Below, one piece after another: positions 8,547 through 16,462 of a DNA stretch of 64,000 bases. The stretch is from Lentimicrobiaceae bacterium. GTDB taxonomy: Bacteria; Bacteroidota; Bacteroidia; Bacteroidales; F082. The DNA lies in contig SUWV01000003.1 in the NCBI GenBank assembly GCA_015061315.1, positions 62,374 to 126,373 on the forward strand, written 5' to 3'. The position numbers and the translations under genes are program-made. The first letter of the stretch is position 1; each line of letters begins with the position of its first letter. Under the pieces are notes generated by a model that was not told where the DNA came from, searched no databases, and was given only the letters and a program-made list of their open reading frames with translations.

Positions 8547-10170
8547 AAAGTTCTGGTGACATTTCATAGTAAATATCCTTTGGTATTCCCATGCCGTTGA
8601 CCTTATCTAAGTCGGCTTGTAATGTTGGCTTGATGACGCCTTCTGTTTCAATCCATTCTTTGACGAATTCGTAGTTGCCATCGCCTTGTGCTTTAAGGAT
8701 TTCACCGCCGAGTTTAGCAACAGCGTCCTTCATATTTTCAAAGTTGATAGCGTAAAGACCATTTTCGTTGCGAGTGAAAGCGCCTTCTTTTTCAAGGAAG
8801 TTGAAGGTAAGCATATTAGCCTTGCCGTGAGCGCTTGATGCGCCGAAACGTACCGAACGGAAGATACCAGCCATGAAAGTAGTGTAGTTTTCTTCTAATG
8901 TTGAGTTTTTATATTCACCCATTTCTGAAAGTTTAGTTACAAGATAAAGTCCGAGGATGTCGGCTTTAGCTTCTTCGATGGCTGAATATTGTTCTTTAAG
9001 AGCGTGACGAACTGTACCTTTGCCATCTAAGGTGTTTTTTATTCCCATGCCGTGAGCCACTTCATGGAACATGACGTTAGCGAAGAAAGCGTCGAACTTG
9101 ATGTTCTCGCGTGACTCTGGTGTCATAAGTACATCTGAAATAGGAACTAAGATGTTATCGAACTTAGCTTTCATAGCATTCTTCAGTTGTAACTTACGAG
9201 TTCCTTTTTGAAGCTGTACTCTCTCGTCGTTAGGAAGGTTGATAGCTATAGTCTTGCCAGCCATGTTACAGTCGCCACCATAATACACAGCGTCATATAC
9301 TGCGAGGTCGGCGTCAGCACCTGGTTTCTCTGCTTTATATTCTGGAGCAACAGGAAGTTGTGTCTGTAACACAGGAAGTAATGAAGCATAATGTGCGAGT
9401 TGTTTGCTCCATTCCTGATCTTTAATCAAGATAAATGCTTCATGAGCTGACTTATATCCATAAAGAGCGTCGACATAGTTTTCGATAGGACCTACGACGA
9501 AGTCGACATTGTTGTTACGGACGTCCATCCAAGCCATATCGCTTTCAAAATAATCGTCAGTCAATAAAGCCTTAGCTCTGAGACGTAAGTAGTTAGCAAA
9601 TTCCTCATCGCCAGCGAGCTCAGCTGCTTTCAATAACAAGTCAGCTGCTTTGTTGATTTGTTCTGCGTAAGCCTCGTGGAACCACACAGCTTGAAGCTTG
9701 CCGTTTTCATCGCGTGTAATCAATGTGTATTGGCTTGTCTTGTCAGGGTTATCCCAAGCCTCGAATTCTTCTTTAGTCATGTCGGCTGGATAGAAGCCTG
9801 CGCCTGCTGGCATAGCGCCATATTCTGGAAGGAAAGGAGCGAGGTTGTCGAAATGATTCCAAGGACCATAGTTGATCTCAGCGAAGAGACGGGCGTCTTT
9901 ATCTTCTATAGAATTTAAGAATGTCTCTTTGTCGCCGCCATAGTTCTGAGTCCAGAAGATGTCGTCCATAATATCACCTATCTCGTAAAGATAGTTGAGC
10001 ATTTGTTTCTCGTTATCTGACAAATGACTGATGTCGGAAGTGAGCTGAACCTTTGCGTATTGGTTTGTGAGGTCAGCATAGTTGGCTTTAGTTTCTTGTT
10101 TTGGAGAGTCGGCACAGCTTACAGTGGCAGCACCTAAAGTTAAAATCATTACTAAATTCTTAATTTTCAT
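8533..10170 (-). CDS. M49-like metallopeptidase lipoprotein (DPP III relative)
   Basis: 545 residues. The N-terminus has a lipoprotein signal with lipobox TVSC, so the protein is probably anchored in a membrane, facing the periplasm. The zinc site is visible: HEVAH at residues 369-373 and EEAKAD around 399-404, matching the EECRAE motif that gives the third ligand in DPP III. Classical M49 has HEXXXH; here the motif is one residue shorter (HEXXH), as reported for a Caldithrix DPP III. Relatives in Bacteroidota are often mislabelled as dihydrofolate reductase or Zn-dependent hydrolase. Expected activity: dipeptide release from oligopeptides. The last codons and stop lie in an AATTGTT minirepeat, so the C-terminal LLINN is probably repeat-derived. 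Confidence 0.82.
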   Translation of the reverse strand: MKIKNLVMILTLGAATVSCADSPKQETKANYADLTNQYAKVQLTSDISHLSDNEKQMLNYLYEIGDIMDDIFWTQNYGGDKETFLNSIEDKDARLFAEINYGPWNHFDNLAPFLPEYGAMPAGAGFYPADMTKEEFEAWDNPDKTSQYTLITRDENGKLQAVWFHEAYAEQINKAADLLLKAAELAGDEEFANYLRLRAKALLTDDYFESDMAWMDVRNNNVDFVVGPIENYVDALYGYKSAHEAFILIKDQEWSKQLAHYASLLPVLQTQLPVAPEYKAEKPGADADLAVYDAVYYGGDCNMAGKTIAINLPNDERVQLQKGTRKLQLKNAMKAKFDNILVPISDVLMTPESRENIKFDAFFANVMFHEVAHGMGIKNTLDGKGTVRHALKEQYSAIEEAKADILGLYLVTKLSEMGEYKNSTLEENYTTFMAGIFRSVRFGASSAHGKANMLTFNFLEKEGAFTRNENGLYAINFENMKDAVAKLGGEILKAQGDGNYEFVKEWIETEGVIKPTLQADLDKVNGMGIPKDIYYEMSPELLINN

Positions 10171-10271
10171 TTGTTAATGTATTTTTAATTGATATTTTTT
10201 CCAGTTTGTAAAATTAGGAAAAAAAACGCAACATTTCACATCCTTTTCTAAAATAATACAACACAAATTAT

Positions 10272-10364
10272 AATTCACAATTCATAATTGGAATAACTAT
10301 AAACTGTTAATTGTAAACTGTCAATTGTTAATTGTTAATTGTCAATTGTAAATTGTTAATTGTT
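10272..10364. repeat. Minirepeat tract, AATTGTT/AATTGTA words
   Basis: About ten imperfect 7-nt units of AATTGTTAATTGTCAATTG type, running into the stop codon of hemW. The rest of the gap (10171-10271) is AT-rich and shows no gene or clear promoter. Confidence 0.85.
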
Positions 10365-11505
10365 AGTCGACAAAGATTTCACTTGCTATGCCATCGGCGA
10401 GGAGCATTCCTTCGTCGTTAAGAATGTAATTATCATTATTATTAATCATGATTCCACTTTCAACATATCTCTTAACATTTTTTAAGAAATGATTGGCGTA
10501 AGAGATGCCGTAGTCAGAAGCGATTTTATTTATGTCGCAGCCCCACGATGTCCTGAGGCTTGTCATCACATACTCATTAAATTTATCATCTTTTGTCAAG
10601 AGCTCTCTTTCATATAATCCTGAAACTTCTTGCGTCTCTGCGACCTTAACCAACTTAATGTATTGTGTCAGGTTCGCCACATTCCACTGACGTGAATTTC
10701 CGTCAAACGAATGAGCCGAAGGTCCTAATCCCAAATATTTCACGTCATTCCAATAGATGCTGTTATGCTGAGAGCGACAGCCTTGTCTCGCGAAGTTGGA
10801 GATTTCATAATGTTCAAAGTTGTGTTCCTTAGTCCGTTGCACTAATATCTCATAATGACGAACCGTTACATCTTCATCGACATCTTGTAATATTCCTTTC
10901 CCTATTTTCTGACCTAATATTGTTTTCGGTTCAACTGTCAAGGCGTAAGCCGAGAGATGCGATATTCCCGTCGAAAAGAAAATATCTAAGTTCTTATTCC
11001 ACTTCTCTTCTGTCAGAGTCGGCATGCCGTATATCAAGTCGAGCGTCAGTTTGTCGAAGCCGACAGAATTTAGGTCGTCGATAACCTGAAGAGCGTGGCG
11101 TGAGTTATGCTGTCTGCCGAGATATTTAAGGTCGTCGTCGTGGAAACTCTGTATCCCGACGCTCATCCTATTGACGCCTATTTTTTTCAGAGACGCCATT
11201 TTCTCTTTGTCGATAGTATCCGGATTGAGTTCGAGGGTTATCTCAGGATTAGGTGTTATGTCGAAGTTTTTATGAAGAAGCGTGAGTATCTCTTCGATAT
11301 GATTTGTTTTAAGTAGAGAAGGAGTGCCTCCACCGAAATATATCGTCCTCACTTTTTCATCTCCAAGATATTGATTTCGAGCTACGATTTCTTTTTTCAA
11401 GGCTACGACATACTCGTCTATTTTCTTCTCAGAAGCAAGAGAAAAGAAGTTACAATAAGCGCATTTACTTTTGCAAAAAGGGATATGAATATAAATTCCA
11501 GACAT
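10363..11505 (-). CDS. hemW: Radical SAM heme chaperone HemW
   Basis: 380 residues, full length for the family. The N-terminus has IYIHIPFCKSKCAYCNFFS, giving the CxxxCxxC cluster-binding motif with the HemW-type Phe after the last Cys. FGGGTPSLL and IGVNRMSVGIQSF follow, typical of the coproporphyrinogen III oxidase-like branch, then the C-terminal HemN-like domain. HemW inserts heme into target proteins and is not itself the oxidase; the annotation 'coproporphyrinogen III oxidase' often seen for it is usually wrong. The gene is divergent from the GGGP synthase gene, 82 nt away. Confidence 0.93.
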   Translation of the reverse strand: MSGIYIHIPFCKSKCAYCNFFSLASEKKIDEYVVALKKEIVARNQYLGDEKVRTIYFGGGTPSLLKTNHIEEILTLLHKNFDITPNPEITLELNPDTIDKEKMASLKKIGVNRMSVGIQSFHDDDLKYLGRQHNSRHALQVIDDLNSVGFDKLTLDLIYGMPTLTEEKWNKNLDIFFSTGISHLSAYALTVEPKTILGQKIGKGILQDVDEDVTVRHYEILVQRTKEHNFEHYEISNFARQGCRSQHNSIYWNDVKYLGLGPSAHSFDGNSRQWNVANLTQYIKLVKVAETQEVSGLYERELLTKDDKFNEYVMTSLRTSWGCDINKIASDYGISYANHFLKNVKRYVESGIMINNNDNYILNDEGMLLADGIASEIFVD

Positions 11506-11587
11506 GATTGCAAAATTAAATAATTACGACTACATTTCATAAAGAAAAAAATCTTATCTTCGTAAGCTATTTAAACAAGAAAAAAAT

Positions 11588-12319
11588 ATGAGTATATATA
11601 GTGTATTATCAGATACTTCCAAAAAGAAGTTTGTTGTCTTGGTCGATCCTGACAAGCCGAGCGACGAGCAGATATTGGAGATAGTGGAGCGTTCCAAGAA
11701 AGTTGGCGTTGATTTTTTCTTCGTCGGTGGCAGTCTCTTGTTGACAGACAGTTTAGATCATTGCATTAAATTGATAAAGACGCATTGCGACATACCTGTT
11801 TTGATATTCCCCGGTGATTCTTTGCAGATAAGTAAATGGTGTGATGGTTTTTTGTTATTATCACTCATTTCCGGTCGTAATTCGGAGATGTTGATAGGAC
11901 GGCATGTCGTGGCAGCTCCGTATTTAAAACTTTATGGCAACGAGATCATTCCTACGGGATATATTTTGGTTGATGGCGGACGACAGACATCGGTTTCATA
12001 TATGAGCAATACCACGCCTATACCACACGATAAAGATGCCATTGCGATGTGTACCGCTCTCGCAGGCGAGATGTTGGGATTGAAGGTTATTTACATGGAC
12101 GCAGGCTCGGGTGCTATAGAACCTATCTCTAACGAGATGATTAGCAAGGTGAAACAGACTATCAGTATTCCTCTTATTGTTGGAGGCGGAATTAAGACTC
12201 CGGAGAAAGCCGCCGAGATGGCTAAGGCTGGAGCCGACATCATAGTGGTTGGTAACGCTTTGGAGAAAAGCACTGAGAAATTGAAAGAATTTGCTGACGC
12301 GGTGCATAATGTGCAATGA
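11588..12319 (+). CDS. Geranylgeranylglyceryl phosphate synthase-like (PcrB/GGGPS family)
   Basis: 243 residues, a TIM-barrel prenyltransferase. Visible motifs are VLVDPDKPSDEQ near the N-terminus, FFVGGSLLL, and the phosphate-binding C-terminal part IVGGGIKTPEKAAEMAKAGA with IVVGNAL. The family joins an isoprenyl diphosphate to glycerol-1-phosphate; it is archaeal for ether lipids, but group II members occur across Bacteroidota. No glycerol-1-phosphate dehydrogenase gene is visible in the window. It is followed 31 nt later by rsmI on the same strand, probably co-transcribed. The stop lies at the edge of a short AATGNNNAATGAGGAATT minirepeat. Confidence 0.9.
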   Translation: MSIYSVLSDTSKKKFVVLVDPDKPSDEQILEIVERSKKVGVDFFFVGGSLLLTDSLDHCIKLIKTHCDIPVLIFPGDSLQISKWCDGFLLLSLISGRNSEMLIGRHVVAAPYLKLYGNEIIPTGYILVDGGRQTSVSYMSNTTPIPHDKDAIAMCTALAGEMLGLKVIYMDAGSGAIEPISNEMISKVKQTISIPLIVGGGIKTPEKAAEMAKAGADIIVVGNALEKSTEKLKEFADAVHNVQ

Positions 12320-12350
12320 GGAATTAGGAATGAAATAATAATTGTAAATT
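12301..12350. repeat. Short minirepeat between GGGPS and rsmI
   Basis: AATGTGCAATGAGGAATTAGGAATG-like units overlap the GGGPS stop and run up to the rsmI ATG. Weaker and more degenerate than the other tracts. Confidence 0.5.
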
Positions 12351-13031
12351 ATGAAGTTATACTTAGTCCCGACACCGATAGGTAATTTGGAAGACATCAC
12401 TTTACGTGCTTTGCGTATCTTACGTGAGGAAGTGGATGTTATCCTTGCAGAAGACACTCGCACAAGCGGTAATTTGTTAAGGCATTACAGTATCAGCAAG
12501 CCGATGCAGGCTTTCCATATCAACAACGAACATAAGGTGGTCACGAGTCTCGCCGAGCGCATTGCTGCCGGAGAACGTATGGCGCTCGTCACCGATGCGG
12601 GCACGCCGGCTATATCCGACCCTGGATTTCTTTTGGTGAGAGAATGTCTCCGCCTCGGCGCCGAAGTGGAGTGCCTCCCAGGCGCTACAGCCTTCGTGCC
12701 AGCTCTCGTCAACTCGGGACTGTCGGCTGACCATTTTATCTTCGAAGGATTCCTGCCTCATAAAAAAGGACGCCAGACCAAAATCAACGAGATAGCCAAA
12801 AATCAATATACCACAATATTATACGAATCGCCATTCCGACTGGTCAAGACCTTACAACAACTTGCTGAAGTATGCGGCAACGAAAGACGCGTCTCCGTTG
12901 CACGTGAACTGACTAAAATATACGAAGAAAACGTGAGAGGAACTCTCGAAGAAGTCATCAACTATTTCAGTCAGAAAGAGGTCAAAGGCGAAATCGTAAT
13001 CATACTTGAACAATTGACAATTGACAATTAA
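12351..13031 (+). CDS. rsmI: 16S rRNA 2'-O-methyltransferase RsmI
   Basis: 226 residues. RsmI methylates the 2'-OH of C1402 of 16S rRNA with SAM in the decoding centre. The tetrapyrrole-methylase fold is clear: YLVPTPIGNLEDIT at the start, AEDTRTSGNLLRHY, TDAGTPAISDPG and PGATAFVPAL. It lacks the C-terminal extension of the E. coli protein, as is usual in Bacteroidota. The last residues QLTIDN and the TAA are encoded by an AATTGAC minirepeat that continues into the gap, so the natural C-terminus may have been replaced. Confidence 0.95.
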   Translation: MKLYLVPTPIGNLEDITLRALRILREEVDVILAEDTRTSGNLLRHYSISKPMQAFHINNEHKVVTSLAERIAAGERMALVTDAGTPAISDPGFLLVRECLRLGAEVECLPGATAFVPALVNSGLSADHFIFEGFLPHKKGRQTKINEIAKNQYTTILYESPFRLVKTLQQLAEVCGNERRVSVARELTKIYEENVRGTLEEVINYFSQKEVKGEIVIILEQLTIDN

Positions 13032-13160
13032 TAATTAACAATTAACAATTAACAGTTAACAATGTACAATTAACAATGTACGGATATATTATTAACACTT
13101 ACACTGACACTAACACTAACTTTAGACTTTTGACGTTAGACTTTAGACATTAGACATCGA
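13014..13160. repeat. Compound minirepeat filling the rsmI-M6 gap
   Basis: Three word families in a row: AATTGACAATTAAC units (13014-13078), ACACTTACACTGACACTAAC units (13096-13122) and TTTAGAC units (13124-13156). Almost the whole 134-nt gap is repeat. No hairpin terminator or clear promoter is visible. Confidence 0.9.
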
Positions 13161-13165
13161 ACAAT

Positions 13166-16100
13166 ATGACAAAAAGAATACTATTAATTTTAACATTACT
13201 ATTGAATGTAACATTCGTACTTGCGGCTCCTTTTCAAAATGTGGAGAAAATATTGACTCAGCCTGATGGCAGCAAGCTCTACTGTTTCGCGTCTGGCGAT
13301 GAGTTTTACAGCCGGATTCACGACAAGGACGGTTATACCATAGTTCAAGCCGAGAACGGATATTTCGTATACGCTACGACAGATAATGACGGCAAGATAA
13401 TCGCAACACAACATATTGCAGGAAAGTCGGACCCAAAAACTTTGGGACTGGCTCCCAATATTGTCATCTCTCGTAATGAATATATGAGGAAAAGAAAGAT
13501 GATGGAAGTCTCTGATAAAAGAGATTTGTCAGGTCTCAATCATGGTGTTTATAACAATCTCGTTATTTTCATTAAGTTCAAAGGCGATAGTGATTTCAGG
13601 ACTACGCAAGCCGAGATGGACTCTATGTTTAACGGCAACGGATACTACGACATATCCATGAATAACTATTTTCAGAAAAACACTTACAACCAACTTTCCA
13701 TGAAATCTTATTGTTATCCGCAGTCGGACAGCGATAAGGTTCTCGCTTACGAAGATATTTATCCAAGAAAATATTACACTCCATATAATGCCACCACTAA
13801 TCCTGAGGGCTACAAGGAAGAAGAACGCGGAGCACGAGAATTTGCTCTTCTGAAAAGAGCTGTCGAATATATAGCTAAGGAAGTTCCTGACACCTTGAAT
13901 ATCGACCGCAACGATGACGGTTTCGTCGATAATGTAATCTTCGTCGTGAAAGGCAATGTGGGTGATTGGAGCGATCTGTTATGGCCTCATATGTGGGAGT
14001 TGCATGGCGAAGAGGCGTATATTCACGACAAAAGAGTCATGACTTTCAATTTCCAACTCGAGACATCGACTTACTTCACTGTATCTACTTTATGTCACGA
14101 GATGGCGCACTCTTTAGGCTTCCCCGATTTATATCATTATAAATCAGCTTTCAAACATCTGTCGCCTACAGGACCTTGGGATTTGATGTGTACGAACTCT
14201 AATCCTCCTCAACATCATGGGACTTACATGAAATACAAATACGGCACATGGATAGAAGATATACCAGAGATCGGATACGGTACATATACCATCGAAGCTA
14301 ACTCATGGGAGGGCGGTCGAAGAAATTGTTACAAGATAGCCACCGACGATCCTAATCAATTCTATCTCGTTGAGTTCAGAAACAACAAAAATATTTTTGA
14401 AAAAGGCTTGCCAAACGGGGGCTTGCTGATATATCGTTTAGACACTCGTTTCAATGGCTGCATAGAATATAACGCAAACGACACATTAGACGAGCTTTAC
14501 ATCTTCCGTCCAGGCGGATCTTTTATCGAAAACGGAACAATCAGCATAGCGACCTTCAGCAAAGATTATAACAGGACCGAATTTAACAGCAACAGCAACC
14601 CTAAACCTTACCTCAATCTTAACAAAGAAGACAACAATATCAATATATGTAATATTTCTGAAATAGGCGACCAAATGACATTCTCCTATTATCCTCCGCA
14701 AAGCGACATTATTCCAACAAATCTGACTGCTAACGTCATAAAAGACAATTATGTGGAGCTTGAATGGAATGTGGTAGAAAACGCCGACTCATATAGCATA
14801 TATCGCGACGGAATATTGATTGCTGATAATGTAAACGATAATAAATTTAAAGACGAATATCATAATATCAGCGAAGGTTACCATAGCTATTATGTCAGCT
14901 CCAAACATGCAGAGACAGAATCATTCCATTCTAATGAGGTTGAAGTGATTGTGGGTGACTATTGTGAATATATCTTCGATATGGAATGCAGCGGAAACAA
15001 CGGCTGGCAAGGTGGAGAGATTACATTGTCATTTGATAATGGCATGAAAGATATTTACATGACAATGTATTCTGGAGCTTTCAAAACTCAAAGTGTTGTT
15101 GTGCCTGCTGGCATTGAGATGTCGGTCGACTGGACTTCTGGCTGGAACGACAGCGAATGTTCTTTCACGATAAGCAAGGACGATGATGAAATTTATAGGT
15201 CGGAGTCGTTGAAAGAAGGAAAGTTAATCACAATCATTACTGAAGGCGAGAGTGTTTGCGTGCAGCCACAGCATCTTACAGCCGAACTGATCGATTGTTA
15301 CGTGAAGCTTAGTTGGCATTCCATTGTAGAAAACGAATATTACACTGTTATGCGCGACGGTGAAATCATTGCAGACGACATAACATCGACAATATATAAC
15401 GATATGACAATAAGCAATTCTGGTACATATCATTACACCGTGATGAGCAAGAAGGAAAATTGCAACTCGAAGCCTTCCAATACAGCTTCTGCAACGCTCT
15501 TGAAATATAATCAGGATTTTGTAAATCTCACAGCCTCTTACTATAACAACAGCGCGCGGCTGAAATGGAACGTGAATACAAACAGCAGTAATACACTTAA
15601 TTATGATGACGGAAAATATATCATGAACATCGGCGCAAGTAGCAATACTTTTGCGATACATATTCCAGCAGAAGATCTCGCGATATATAAAAATTCTAAG
15701 ATTACTTCCATTGAAATCTTCGATGCCTGCGCTACTTCTTACAACTTTAACATCTATAATGGCGATACTCCTAACAATAATACTCTGATTCATAATGAGG
15801 TTTTTGATACGGAAAACACACAGCAATTTGTAACATTACAACTTTCAAAAGAAATAGATTTCGATATTAACAAAGACTTATGGCTTACAGCAAAGGCTTC
15901 TTCTGATAAGCCAATTCCGTGCGCAAAATTTATGGGAAATCCTAACAGCAACTTGATAAAAGTCGGTTCCTCATGGAGAAGCGCTTCTGATTATAGCATG
16001 GATTACTCGTGGCTTGTCAGACTTAATGTCAGCATGAAAGAAGAAGCTGTGAAAGATATGTCTTACGACGTGTATCGTAACGATGAACTGATAGCTTCAG

Positions 16101-16462
16101 ATTTAAAATCAATGAGTTTTAATGATAACATTGACTTCGACCCTGATGTTTGCTATCATGTTAAAGCTGTTTATAACAATCATGCGATAACATATTCCAA
16201 TAAATCGTGCATCACTGAAATGTCTGATGACGATGATTTGCAATCTAAGATATTCCCTAATCCAACACACGACTTCGTCAATATCAAGGCTGATAAAATC
16301 AAAAATGTTAAAATATTTTCACTCTTAGGCAGCCTCGTCTTTGAAGAAGATGTAGACAGCAACGAATTGAAAGTCGATGTCAGACAATTCGGCAAGGGCG
16401 TGTATATACTGCAAATCGCTACCGAGACGGAGATATTGACAGAGAAAATAGTCGTCGATTAA
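13166..16462 (+). CDS. Secreted M6 family metalloprotease with T9SS sorting domain
   Basis: 1098 residues with a signal peptide (MTKRILLILTLLLNVTFVLA). An M6 (immune inhibitor A-like) catalytic domain spans about residues 120-480; the zinc motif is HEMAHSLGFPDLYH starting at His311 (HEXXHxxGxxD). After it come Fn3-like domains (about 510-595 and 705-780) and other beta domains. The C-terminus (FPNPTHDFVNIKAD ... KGVYILQIAT) is a type A T9SS sorting domain, so the enzyme should cross the outer membrane and be surface-anchored or released. Role inferred: extracellular protein degradation. The gene is convergent with the helicase gene and their stop codons overlap, with no terminator between. 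Confidence 0.92.
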   Translation: MTKRILLILTLLLNVTFVLAAPFQNVEKILTQPDGSKLYCFASGDEFYSRIHDKDGYTIVQAENGYFVYATTDNDGKIIATQHIAGKSDPKTLGLAPNIVISRNEYMRKRKMMEVSDKRDLSGLNHGVYNNLVIFIKFKGDSDFRTTQAEMDSMFNGNGYYDISMNNYFQKNTYNQLSMKSYCYPQSDSDKVLAYEDIYPRKYYTPYNATTNPEGYKEEERGAREFALLKRAVEYIAKEVPDTLNIDRNDDGFVDNVIFVVKGNVGDWSDLLWPHMWELHGEEAYIHDKRVMTFNFQLETSTYFTVSTLCHEMAHSLGFPDLYHYKSAFKHLSPTGPWDLMCTNSNPPQHHGTYMKYKYGTWIEDIPEIGYGTYTIEANSWEGGRRNCYKIATDDPNQFYLVEFRNNKNIFEKGLPNGGLLIYRLDTRFNGCIEYNANDTLDELYIFRPGGSFIENGTISIATFSKDYNRTEFNSNSNPKPYLNLNKEDNNINICNISEIGDQMTFSYYPPQSDIIPTNLTANVIKDNYVELEWNVVENADSYSIYRDGILIADNVNDNKFKDEYHNISEGYHSYYVSSKHAETESFHSNEVEVIVGDYCEYIFDMECSGNNGWQGGEITLSFDNGMKDIYMTMYSGAFKTQSVVVPAGIEMSVDWTSGWNDSECSFTISKDDDEIYRSESLKEGKLITIITEGESVCVQPQHLTAELIDCYVKLSWHSIVENEYYTVMRDGEIIADDITSTIYNDMTISNSGTYHYTVMSKKENCNSKPSNTASATLLKYNQDFVNLTASYYNNSARLKWNVNTNSSNTLNYDDGKYIMNIGASSNTFAIHIPAEDLAIYKNSKITSIEIFDACATSYNFNIYNGDTPNNNTLIHNEVFDTENTQQFVTLQLSKEIDFDINKDLWLTAKASSDKPIPCAKFMGNPNSNLIKVGSSWRSASDYSMDYSWLVRLNVSMKEEAVKDMSYDVYRNDELIASDLKSMSFNDNIDFDPDVCYHVKAVYNNHAITYSNKSCITEMSDDDDLQSKIFPNPTHDFVNIKADKIKNVKIFSLLGSLVFEEDVDSNELKVDVRQFGKGVYILQIATETEILTEKIVVD

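Noticed and set aside
15224..15826. A 200-codon open frame on the minus strand
   Set aside because: It lies wholly opposite the M6 protease gene, has no recognisable domain and no start signal; it is a shadow frame.
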